Positions 16,557-22,823 of a DNA stretch of 27,270 bases are shown piece by piece. This DNA comes from Tannerellaceae bacterium (GTDB lineage Bacteria > Bacteroidota > Bacteroidia > Bacteroidales > Tannerellaceae): assembly GCA_031267205.1 (NCBI GenBank), contig JAIRZN010000013.1, positions 1 to 27,270 of the forward strand, given 5' to 3'. Position 1 is the first letter of the stretch. Every line of letters starts with the position of its first letter. Both the position numbers and the translations under genes were made by a program. The notes beneath the pieces are model-generated. The model had not been told where the DNA came from. It did not search any database and worked only from the letters and a program-made list of their open reading frames with translations.

Positions 16557-17147
16557 TTAAAACAACAAGGCCGCAGTTACGGACATGAGATTGGATTTCC
16601 CGTTCATTACATCACCTAAGCGGCTCGCGCTGTAATCTTCCGTAAGCCCAAGCCCGTAATTGAATCCAACCTGTACTGAGTTGAAAATTTCAACGCCGGC
16701 TCCAAAATTCAATCCGGCGGCAAAGGTTTTTGATTTTATTTGCGTCTGTAACTTGTCCAAATCTCCTCCGCCGACGCGGAGAGAAACGTACGGACCGGCG
16801 TTTAAGTAGCATTTTAGTATCGGAAGCCCGAACTTCCATTTGAAATTCACCGGAATATCTAAATTATCCGACGAAATAGAGCGCATATCCGTATTTGAAT
16901 ACAATCCTTTTTGCGAATACAATATAGCCGCATCAAAGCCTATCCCAACGTAAGGAACCATGAATTCTACAAGCGGGCCGATCTGAAAGCCCGTCAGGTT
17001 CTCCGTTTTCAAAACATCGCTGCTGAACTTGACGGAGGCAAGATTTAACCCTCCCTTTACTCCAAAGCGTACCTGGGCGTTAGCGGTAGCCGTCCCCAGC
17101 ATCAGGATAGCAATCCCGGCAAATAATAGACCTATAATCTTTTTCAT
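16557..17147 (-). CDS. PorT/OmpX-like outer-membrane beta-barrel protein
   Basis: The 196-aa product has a signal peptide (MKKIIGLLFAGIAILMLGTATANA, cleaved near ANA|QV). The body (VRFGVKGGLNLASVKFSS, TGFQIGPLVEFMVPYVGIGFDAAILYSQKGL, IPVNFKWKF, LKCYLNAGPYVSLRVGG, LNFGAGVEIFNSVQVGFNYGLGL) is the 8-strand barrel pattern of the Bacteroidetes PorT family, ending in Phe. A specific role cannot be assigned: PorT itself serves type IX secretion, but most relatives are generic barrels. The stop TAA abuts the priA start in the same frame, so the two genes share a transcript. The -7 box is in the inverted-repeat copy at 17237-17244, and an extended hairpin lies in the leader. Confidence 0.85.
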   Translation of the reverse strand: MKKIIGLLFAGIAILMLGTATANAQVRFGVKGGLNLASVKFSSDVLKTENLTGFQIGPLVEFMVPYVGIGFDAAILYSQKGLYSNTDMRSISSDNLDIPVNFKWKFGLPILKCYLNAGPYVSLRVGGGDLDKLQTQIKSKTFAAGLNFGAGVEIFNSVQVGFNYGLGLTEDYSASRLGDVMNGKSNLMSVTAALLF

Positions 17148-17170
17148 ATAAATAAAAATTTTAATATGCA

Positions 17171-17214
17171 GGTATCCCGCCTCCAGGTTTATGTTCTAAG
17201 GCGGGTTTTATACC
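17171..17214 (-). promoter_or_regulatory. leader hairpin upstream of the PorT-like gene
   Basis: GGTAT and ATACC form an outer stem; CCCGCCT and AGGCGGG form a perfect 7-bp inner stem, with a four-base bulge on one side. It lies within the predicted leader, between the -7 box and the ATG at 17147. It may modulate translation or stability of the mRNA. On the plus strand the inner stem is followed by TTTTA, so it could also act as a terminator in that direction. Confidence 0.4.
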
Positions 17215-17235
17215 TCTTTTGTTGTTTAACTCAAT

Positions 17236-17458
17236 GCAAATATACATTATAAAGCCGTAATAACGCACAGGCGAATAAAAATGCCCGTCTTCCTTCCGCA
17301 AGGAATCAGCTCATTATTCATATCTCTCGCTTTTTATTCATTAAAGACTTAATCTCTGTTGATAGGAAAAACATACAGGCATCCCATCGCCGCTTACCGT
17401 AAAACGGGAGGTGTATCGTATCATTTACGGGGAATATATTCAAAGAAGGGAACAATCT
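17236..17458. repeat. second, rearranged copy of the 9752-9912 inverted-repeat element
   Basis: Positions 17236-17298 match the reverse complement of the right half of the first element (GCAAATATACATTATAAAG, CCGTAATAACGCAC, GGCGAATAAAAATGCCCG) with about two or three differences in 63 bases. The inner segment (GGAATATATTCAAAGAAGGG, AACAATCT) reappears only at 17426-17458, after about 127 unrelated bases. The second terminal arm is missing. TTCCTT-CCGC-AAGGAA at the break can form a hairpin. Either this copy was interrupted and truncated, or the first is a deletion derivative. Confidence 0.8.
17237..17244 (-). promoter_or_regulatory. -7 box TATATTTG for the PorT-like gene and priA
   Basis: Minus-strand TATATTTG fits TAnnTTTG, 89 bases upstream of the start at 17147, at the same place in the repeat arm as the two boxes of the first element. 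Confidence 0.5.
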
Positions 17459-17494
17459 GCAAAATGTTAGTAACGTATATCCTCTCCCAAAAGC

Positions 17495-17977
17495 CTTTTA
17501 CTTCTCTCTAAAGGCCTTACTTAAGTATATAACCCTTTTACTGCGGAAAGGCGCCGGGTTTTTAAAGTATATTACCGGTTTTATCGAGTATCCTGCAAGG
17601 ATCGCCGGCGATCGCGGCACATTCGCCGGCGAATGTGGTAGATTCGCCGGCGATCGCGGTAAATTCGCCGGCGATCGTGGTGCAATCGCCGGCGATCGCG
17701 ACACAATCGCCGGCGATCGGTGTAGATTCGCCGGCGATCGTGGCAGATTCGCCGGCGATCGCGACACATTCGCCGGCGATCGCGGTACATTCGCCGGCGA
17801 TCGTGGCAGATTCGCCGGCGATCGTAGTGCATTCGCCGGCGATCGTGGTAGATTCGCCGGCGATCGTGGTAAGATCTTCGAATATCCTGGTAAGATTATC
17901 GAATATACTGGCAGTATCTTCGAAGATGTTGGCAGTATCTTCGAGGATGTTGGCGGGATAGCCGAAGATCTTCATTG
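17495..17977. repeat. 21-bp tandem array with a CGCCGGCG core and degenerate flanks
   Basis: Thirteen well-conserved 21-bp units lie at 17600-17872, most reading ATTCGCCGGCGATCGYGG plus three variable bases. Five decayed units follow (17873-17977) in which the palindromic core is replaced by TTCGAA, TCGAAT or TTCGAAG while the ACCA/TGGT end is kept. On the left side, a decayed unit at 17579-17599 and a degenerate duplication of about 40-42 bp (CTTTTACT at 17495 and 17535; AAGTATAT at 17523 and 17565) hint at older copies. It occupies the spacer between the divergent PorT-like and LytTR genes. The rest of the 17148-18148 spacer holds the leader hairpin, the inverted-repeat copy and the LytTR promoter; about 100 bases at 17978-18110 show nothing recognisable. 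Confidence 0.93.
17562..17975 (-). CDS. possible heptapeptide-repeat small protein (doubtful)
   Basis: An ATG at 17975 opens a 137-aa frame whose whole length is heptads: ANILEDT, ANIFEDT, ASIFDNL, TRIFEDL, then many TTIAGES/TAIAGEC variants. The decayed units keep frame and a similar pattern, which favours coding. Against it, the 21-bp period keeps several frames open on both strands by construction, no promoter or signal peptide is seen, and the family is not recognised. Treated as a candidate only. Confidence 0.2.
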   Translation of the reverse strand: MKIFGYPANILEDTANIFEDTASIFDNLTRIFEDLTTIAGESTTIAGECTTIAGESATIAGECTAIAGECVAIAGESATIAGESTPIAGDCVAIAGDCTTIAGEFTAIAGESTTFAGECAAIAGDPCRILDKTGNIL

Positions 17978-18120
17978 GAGAGGATTGAATGTTTTGTGGT
18001 ATAAACGATATGTTGCAAGCTTATTCATTATATGAGGCTTGTTACGACGATATGGGGCTGACTCTTTATGCAATCGCGGGGGTAGAGGGGAGAAGGAGAC
18101 CGTTTGCTCCGGCTTTTGTG

Positions 18121-18128
18121 TATATTTG
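18121..18128 (+). promoter_or_regulatory. -7 box TATATTTG of the LytTR regulator gene
   Basis: TATATTTG lies 20 bases before the ATG at 18149. An earlier in-frame ATG at 18104 lies upstream of this box, so 18149 is the better start. Confidence 0.5.
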
Positions 18129-18148
18129 CATTACAAAACATTGATTTT

Positions 18149-19042
18149 ATGCGAACTGTTTTCCAATATTTATCCCAACCTTATCCGCCTCCCGAAAGGG
18201 GATGGAAGATCATCATTGCGGCGTCGCTGTTAGTCTTTTTCATCCTTGTTGTTTTCCAACCCTTCGGGATAGAGACTATTGACGAGGGTAAAAAGATGTG
18301 GGCATTAGCCGGATATGCCGTCGTCACCGCCCTTGTGATGGGGATACAGTACTATCTGCCGCCATTGTTGTTTCCACGTTTTTGTAGCGAGCGGCGGTGG
18401 ACTGTCGGCAGGCATATTGTCAGCAACCTCGTGATGCTGGTGTTGATTGCCGGAGGGAATATTTTCTACGGATATATCTTCAATATTACATGGCAGAGTC
18501 TTAATATAGAAGTATTCCTGTCGGCCCTGCTGATAACCGCCGCCGTGGGGATATTCCCGATTGCGCTTACAACTATCCTGCAACAGAACAGGCTTTTGTC
18601 CGTATCGCTTCGCGAAGCGGGGCAGATGAACGCTTCGCTGGAGGCCAGGCGCAACAGCTACAACAGGCAGGAGGAGCGGACGGACGAGCAGCTTATAGTT
18701 TTATCGGGCGCGGGGAGGTATGATTCCTTGGAAATTCCCGCCTCCCGCTTCCTTTATATAGAAGCCTGCGGGAATTATGTGAAAGTATATTACCTGAAGA
18801 ATAATATTGCTACGCAAAAGATGCTGCGCGCCACCATCAAGCAGGTAGAAAGCCGGCTTGCCTCTCACCCGTTCATCATCAAGTGCCACAGAGCTTTCTT
18901 AGTAAACATCGAAACCGTGCAGCAGATGAACGGCAACTCGCAAGGCTACCGCCTAAGGCTTAAGGGTAGCGAAGACGAAGTCCCTGTTTCCCGCGCTTAT
19001 ACCTCAGCCGTAAAAACACGTATAGGGCAACTTCCGGCGTAG
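18149..19042 (+). CDS. membrane-bound LytTR-domain transcriptional regulator
   Basis: The 297-aa product has four membrane segments (about residues 19-37, 50-72, 88-108, 120-143), a short charged coiled linker (145-185), and a C-terminal LytTR DNA-binding domain. That domain is marked by FLYIEACGNYVKVYYL, ATIKQVESRLASHPFIIKCHRAFLVNIETVQQM, and VPVSRAYTSAVK. There is no response-regulator receiver domain, so it is a one-component sensor-regulator of the type common in Bacteroidetes. The start at 18149 follows the -7 box. A TonB-dependent receptor gene lies 148 bases downstream, and the gap carries direct repeats of the sort LytTR proteins bind, so it probably controls the receptor operon. Signal unknown. 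Confidence 0.9.
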   Translation: MRTVFQYLSQPYPPPERGWKIIIAASLLVFFILVVFQPFGIETIDEGKKMWALAGYAVVTALVMGIQYYLPPLLFPRFCSERRWTVGRHIVSNLVMLVLIAGGNIFYGYIFNITWQSLNIEVFLSALLITAAVGIFPIALTTILQQNRLLSVSLREAGQMNASLEARRNSYNRQEERTDEQLIVLSGAGRYDSLEIPASRFLYIEACGNYVKVYYLKNNIATQKMLRATIKQVESRLASHPFIIKCHRAFLVNIETVQQMNGNSQGYRLRLKGSEDEVPVSRAYTSAVKTRIGQLPA

Positions 19043-19061
19043 CCGTTCGTCCCCAAAACAT

Positions 19062-19105
19062 GCGCGCCGTCACTCGCAAAAGCGCGCCGTCACTAATCCG
19101 TGACG
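19062..19105 (+). promoter_or_regulatory. direct-repeat operator candidate for the LytTR regulator
   Basis: GCGCGCCGTCACT occurs twice, at 19062-19074 and 19082-19094, exactly 20 bp apart, close to two helical turns. The second copy also begins an inverted repeat, CGTCAC-TAATCC-GTGACG (19088-19105). LytTR domains are known to bind paired direct repeats at about this spacing. The block lies some 15 bases upstream of the predicted -33 element of the receptor gene. Confidence 0.5.
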
Positions 19106-19119
19106 TATATCCCCATTAT

Positions 19120-19150
19120 TTTGAAAGCTACTGAAGCCGCTACATCTTTG
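19120..19150 (+). promoter_or_regulatory. promoter of the TonB-receptor operon
   Basis: TTTG (19120-19123), 19 bases, then CATCTTTG (19143-19150). The spacing fits the Bacteroidetes -33/-7 arrangement, but the first base of the -7 box is C instead of T, suggesting a weak, activator-dependent promoter. Confidence 0.45.
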
Positions 19151-19190
19151 TCGCCGGTAACGAATCGTAAATTCAAAATCACGATAAAAG

Positions 19191-21221
19191 ATGAAACGAC
19201 TTTTTTTATTCCTCACGCTCCTTTTCCCTGCGGGTAGCTTCGCACAGGAGATACTGGTCTCAGGCAGGGTTGAAGACGAGGCGGCCCGCCCTGTCCCGTT
19301 CGCGAACGTTTATGTTGGCACCTCAGGAGCAATGAGCGGCGACGACGGCTCCTTTTCCTTCCCTTTTAACGCCTGCGGGAAGGATATTACGCTCAACGCT
19401 TCGGCCATAGGTTACGAATCATACAGCCGCGAGTTCGCCGCAACGGACAGCCTGTTCGCGGTAATCATACTCAGGAGCAAGGCCACCGGCCTGCAGGAGG
19501 TAGTCGTTAAGGGCGTCGGGCAACGTATCAGGGGCGGCGGGACATGGACAAACCTTTCGCCCATTGACATAGCCACTTCCGGCGGTTCCGTGGGCGACCT
19601 CTACCGTTCGATGCAGGTCGTGCCCGGAGTACAGATACAAGGCGAGAGCGGCAGGTTGATAGTGCACGGTGGCGACAGCCGCGAGACGCAGACTTACATC
19701 GACGATATGCATGTGCTGAGGCCTTATACGACCACAGCCGAGAACGCGCCTGCACGGGGGCGCTATTCGCCCTTTATGTTCGAGGGCATCAACTTCTCGT
19801 CCGGCGGTTATTCGCAAGAATATGGCGATGGCCTTTCGGCTGTGCTGCCACTATATACGAAGGACGAGAGCAGGCTTTCGAAGGCAGGCGTCAACCCTTC
19901 GACCGTAGGCATAGCCGGCGGCGGCACCAAGGCTTTCGACCAAGGCTCCGTCTCGCTGAACTTAGACTACGGCAACCTCGGCCCCTACTTCTCCGTTATG
20001 CCCAACCGCATGAGCATGACCGAGCCTTACCGGACCGCTTCGGCAGCTACCCAGTTAAGGTTTACGCCTACGGCGAATACTGTCCTCAAATCATATATCT
20101 CATACGACAGGACACAGTTTACGGAGCAAGCCATGAGCCTGTCCGAGAACAATCTCTACGTCAATACCACCTTCCGCCACACAAGCGGCAACGGCTACAC
20201 GCTGTTTGCAGGAGCAGCCTTCGGCGACATGGTGCAAGACGTAGAAGGCGCCCTTCACGAGGGCGATACGTTCGAGGAGCAGGCAAGGGAACTACACCTT
20301 AAGGCAAAGGTATCCAAACGCCTTTCCAGGCTCCTCAACCTCTCCGCCGGCGCAGAAGGCTACCTCCGCCGCTTCGGCAACGAATACAGCGACAGCGCGG
20401 TAAGCAGGCAGCTAAGCGCCGCTCCCGATCTCTTTGCAGCCTTCATAATAGCCACGCTTTACCCCATACGTAACATGAACGTAGACGTATCGGCGCGTAT
20501 CGAAAGCGGAGTATTCTCCCCCCGCATATCGGCCAACTACAACCTGCGCGGCATCAACCTCTCGCTAACCGCAGGCCGTTACCTGCAGCAAGTCGAGGCG
20601 GAGTACCTGTACGCGAATCCCAGCCTGCGGCCGGAAGAATGCCTTCAATACGTAGCCGGAGCCAAGTATATGCGTAACAGGAAGGTTTACCGCGCGGAGG
20701 CCTACTATAAGGATTACAGCAACCTCCCGCTCCAGTCCGCCACGCTGACCTCCGGCGGTTACGGTTACAGTAAGGGATTAGACCTTTACTTCAGCGATGA
20801 CGCATTGTTCGACAACTTCGAGTACAGGCTCTTCTATTCGCTCAATCTGTCAGGGCGTAAGTCAGGCGTAGACCAAGAGATGAAAGTCCCCTACTACGTC
20901 TCGCGGCACAACGCCTCCGCAGCCCTGAAATATGCAGTAAATCCACTGAAGAGCATCGTCGGCCTGACCTGCCGTTACGCCAGCGGGCGGCCTTACGAGG
21001 GCGGCCTCACCAAGCCGTACAACAGCATGGATATTAGCGTCACATTCCTGGCTAGTCCCAAACTGATTATATACGGTTCGGTATCCAACATATTCGGCGT
21101 AAAAAACCGTTTCAGCAATGCCGGCGGAGCATTGGTAGCCCCCGCTTACGACCGGTTTATCTATATCGGCGCATTCATTTCGCTCGGCGGGAAGAGCGCC
21201 TACGACGTTTCCAATTTTTAA
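19191..21221 (+). CDS. TonB-dependent outer-membrane receptor with carboxypeptidase-regulatory-like domain
   Basis: The 676-aa product has a signal peptide (residues 1-18, SFA|QE) and an N-terminal carboxypeptidase-D regulatory-like domain (VSGRVEDEAARPVPFANVYVGTSG..GSFSF..NASAIGYESYSREF, about 22-95). A plug follows (GDLYRSMQVVPGVQIQGESG..IVHGGDSRETQTYIDDMHV..GYSQEYGDGLSAVLPLYT, about 130-225), then a 22-strand-type barrel ending ..FIYIGAFISLGG. No separate TonB box was recognised. It is shorter than SusC-type receptors (about 1000 aa) and has no SusD partner, so glycan uptake of that type is unlikely; the ligand is unknown. It is followed 33 bases later by a TPR-like gene and preceded by the LytTR regulator and its candidate operator. 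Confidence 0.88.
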   Translation: MKRLFLFLTLLFPAGSFAQEILVSGRVEDEAARPVPFANVYVGTSGAMSGDDGSFSFPFNACGKDITLNASAIGYESYSREFAATDSLFAVIILRSKATGLQEVVVKGVGQRIRGGGTWTNLSPIDIATSGGSVGDLYRSMQVVPGVQIQGESGRLIVHGGDSRETQTYIDDMHVLRPYTTTAENAPARGRYSPFMFEGINFSSGGYSQEYGDGLSAVLPLYTKDESRLSKAGVNPSTVGIAGGGTKAFDQGSVSLNLDYGNLGPYFSVMPNRMSMTEPYRTASAATQLRFTPTANTVLKSYISYDRTQFTEQAMSLSENNLYVNTTFRHTSGNGYTLFAGAAFGDMVQDVEGALHEGDTFEEQARELHLKAKVSKRLSRLLNLSAGAEGYLRRFGNEYSDSAVSRQLSAAPDLFAAFIIATLYPIRNMNVDVSARIESGVFSPRISANYNLRGINLSLTAGRYLQQVEAEYLYANPSLRPEECLQYVAGAKYMRNRKVYRAEAYYKDYSNLPLQSATLTSGGYGYSKGLDLYFSDDALFDNFEYRLFYSLNLSGRKSGVDQEMKVPYYVSRHNASAALKYAVNPLKSIVGLTCRYASGRPYEGGLTKPYNSMDISVTFLASPKLIIYGSVSNIFGVKNRFSNAGGALVAPAYDRFIYIGAFISLGGKSAYDVSNF

Positions 21222-21254
21222 TCATCAATAATCATCAATAAAAGACTAAACAAC

Positions 21255-21860
21255 ATGAGAACAATTGTAATTTTCGCAGCAAGCATCATTATCAGCCTCA
21301 GCGCATCAGCACAGACGACGGAAGAAATCTTCCAAAAGATCAACGTACCGATGGCCACCCCAGAGCTGGTCGCCGCACGCGCACAGTTAGAACGCCTCTC
21401 TACTGCGCCCCAGGCAAACCCGTCGGCAATGTACTACCTGGCCTACGCCGACCTTGAGCTATCCTTCCGCGTGGGAGATGACAATCAAAAGGCGCAATAC
21501 ATCGAAGAAGCGCAAAAATACCTTGATAAGATCAAGGACGTCGACAAGTCGGAAGTCGAAACCCTGCGCGGCTACTCCTACTTCGCCCTTATGGCCATCG
21601 ACCCAAGGACGAACGGCCCTAAGTACGCCCCCGACATCATCTCATGCTACGAAAAAGCATTGAAAGCCAACCCCGTCAATCCGCGAGCGATACTGCTCAA
21701 TGCAGTCTTCAGGAACAATATGGCCAAGTCCATGGGCAGGCGCTACAAAGAGTTTGAGGCGGACGTCATACGCAGCAGGGAACTCTTTGCCGCACAGGAT
21801 ACGACATCGGCGAAACCATACTGGGGAGGCATGCTCCTCGATCGCTTCGCAGGAGAATAA
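21255..21860 (+). CDS. exported TPR-like protein
   Basis: A 201-aa product with a signal peptide (MRTIVIFAASIIISLSASA|QT). Helical repeats follow: ATPELVAARAQLERL, NPSAMYYLAYADLEL, KAQYIEEAQKYLDKI, EVETLRGYSYFALMAI, APDIISCYEKALKANPVNPRAILLNAVF. The last one is a clear TPR-like motif ending in the typical AL..NP.NP. No enzymatic motif. It would lie in the periplasm and may bind the receptor encoded 33 bases upstream; that link rests on operon position only. Confidence 0.75.
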   Translation: MRTIVIFAASIIISLSASAQTTEEIFQKINVPMATPELVAARAQLERLSTAPQANPSAMYYLAYADLELSFRVGDDNQKAQYIEEAQKYLDKIKDVDKSEVETLRGYSYFALMAIDPRTNGPKYAPDIISCYEKALKANPVNPRAILLNAVFRNNMAKSMGRRYKEFEADVIRSRELFAAQDTTSAKPYWGGMLLDRFAGE

Positions 21861-21898
21861 TAAATTTTATTCGTTTGGGTAACTTTTCCATGTAATCA

Positions 21899-21929
21899 TT
21901 TGGATAAAAGAAAAACTTGTTTACCTTTG
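21899..21929 (+). promoter_or_regulatory. promoter of tRNA-Gly
   Basis: TTTG (21899-21902), 19 bases, TACCTTTG (21922-21929): a complete match to the Bacteroidetes -33/-7 pattern. The mature tRNA begins 20 bases further on. This is the best promoter in the window and a useful reference for the others. Confidence 0.75.
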
Positions 21930-21949
21930 CAAACGAAAATGAATTTATT

Positions 21950-22022
21950 GCGAAAATAGCTCAGTTGGTAGAGCATAACCTTGCCAAGGTTAGGGTCGCG
22001 GGTTCGAGTCCCGTTTTTCGCT
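21950..22022 (+). tRNA. tRNA-Gly (anticodon GCC)
   Basis: A 73-base cloverleaf. Acceptor arm GCGAAAA pairs with TTTTCGC; D-arm AGCTCAGTTGGTAGAGC; anticodon arm AACCTTGCCAAGGTT with GCC in the loop; T-arm GCGGGTTCGAGTCCCGT; discriminator T. CCA is not encoded. The downstream gene starts 33 bases later. No integration scar or duplicated tRNA end was seen next to it. Confidence 0.97.
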
Positions 22023-22055
22023 CAAATCCGCCTCTTATTTAAGTCCGCCCCTCAT

Positions 22056-22736
22056 ATGGTCAGTCAAATCCTGGAATTTCTGAAAGAACTGGAACATAAC
22101 AACAATCGCGAATGGTTCCAGAACAACAAAGAACGTTACAACGTCCTGCGCGAAGCTCATGTAGACATTGTCCGGCAGTTAATCAACCGCATCGCCCTCT
22201 TTGACGGAGAGGTCGCCGGAGTAGACGTAAAAGACTGCCTCTTCCGAATCTACCGGGACATTCGCTTCTCGCCGAACAAACAGCCCTACAAGACACACTT
22301 CGGCGCCTATATAGCAGCGCGCGGAGGCCGTAACAGCGAACGCAGCGGCTATTACCTGCACCTTGAGCCGGACAACTGCCTCCTGTCGGGAGGAATATGG
22401 ATGCCGCAACCCAAACTGTTGAGGAAACTAAGGCAAGACATATACACCCACATAGACGAGTTTGTCGCCATACTGGAAAACCCTGACTTCAAAGCCTTAT
22501 ACCCGACGCTGGAAGGCGAAGTGCTGAGGCGCATCCCCTTCGGCTTCCCCATTGATTTTAAGTACGGCAAAATACTTCGCCACAAAGACTTCTGCGTAGC
22601 CGCAAACAAACCCGACAGCTTCTTCCTGCAGGAAGACTGGATAGCGCAGGCCGCATCCTGTTACGAAACGCTGCTCCCCTTCACCCGCTTCCTCAATTAC
22701 TCCGTCGACGAATACTTAGGCGCAGACTTCCTTTGA
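22056..22736 (+). CDS. DUF2461 family protein
   Basis: The frame opens inside the tRNA at 21981, so the ATG at 22056 (MVSQILEFLKELEHNNNREWFQNNK) is chosen, giving 226 aa. Conserved DUF2461/TIGR02453 features are present: NNNREWFQNNKERY near the start, DCLFRIYRDIRFSPNKQPYKTHFGAYIA, YYLHLEPDNCLLSGGIWMP, FPIDFKYGKILRHKDFCVAANKPDSFF. The family is widespread and cytoplasmic; its biochemical function is not established. Possibly co-transcribed with the tRNA by read-through, as no other promoter was found. Confidence 0.9.
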   Translation: MVSQILEFLKELEHNNNREWFQNNKERYNVLREAHVDIVRQLINRIALFDGEVAGVDVKDCLFRIYRDIRFSPNKQPYKTHFGAYIAARGGRNSERSGYYLHLEPDNCLLSGGIWMPQPKLLRKLRQDIYTHIDEFVAILENPDFKALYPTLEGEVLRRIPFGFPIDFKYGKILRHKDFCVAANKPDSFFLQEDWIAQAASCYETLLPFTRFLNYSVDEYLGADFL

Positions 22737-22752
22737 CGCATCCCGCTTCGAT

Positions 22753-22772
22753 AATACCTATTTATAGGTATT
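22753..22772 (+). promoter_or_regulatory. palindromic operator candidate of feoAB
   Basis: AATACCTA-TTTA-TAGGTATT is a perfect 8+8 inverted repeat whose right end overlaps the -33 TTG of the feoAB promoter, a repressor position. The ACCTA/TAGGT half-sites recall operators of metal-dependent DtxR/MntR-like repressors, which would fit an iron transporter. The actual regulator cannot be named from this window. Confidence 0.55.
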
Positions 22773-22801
22773 GAGTATAAAGGCCCGTAATCATACATTT
22801 G
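22771..22801 (+). promoter_or_regulatory. promoter of feoAB
   Basis: TTG (22771-22773), 20 bases, TACATTTG (22794-22801), matching TAnnTTTG; the ATG is 22 bases downstream. Overlaps the palindrome at its -33 end. Confidence 0.6.
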
Positions 22802-22823
22802 CAGATTAATTTTTTGTAAATAA

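Noticed and set aside
17600..17872. HIP1-like GCGATCGC sites, suggesting cyanobacterial origin
   Set aside because: The octamer occurs only as part of the 21-bp unit; all flanking genes and promoters are of Bacteroidetes type.
17635..17961. Plus-strand 108-aa SPAI-repeat frame
   Set aside because: Any 21-bp tandem array lacking stops is open in several frames on both strands; no start context or promoter supports this one.
18104..18148. Longer N-terminus of the LytTR regulator
   Set aside because: The upstream ATG precedes the -7 box at 18121-18128, so it would not be transcribed from that promoter.
21981..22055. N-terminal extension of the DUF2461 protein
   Set aside because: It would lie inside the tRNA gene; family similarity starts at the ATG at 22056.
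21950..22055. tRNA-Gly as an attachment site of a genomic island
   Set aside because: No integrase, no repeated tRNA 3' end and no change in gene type on either side within the window.
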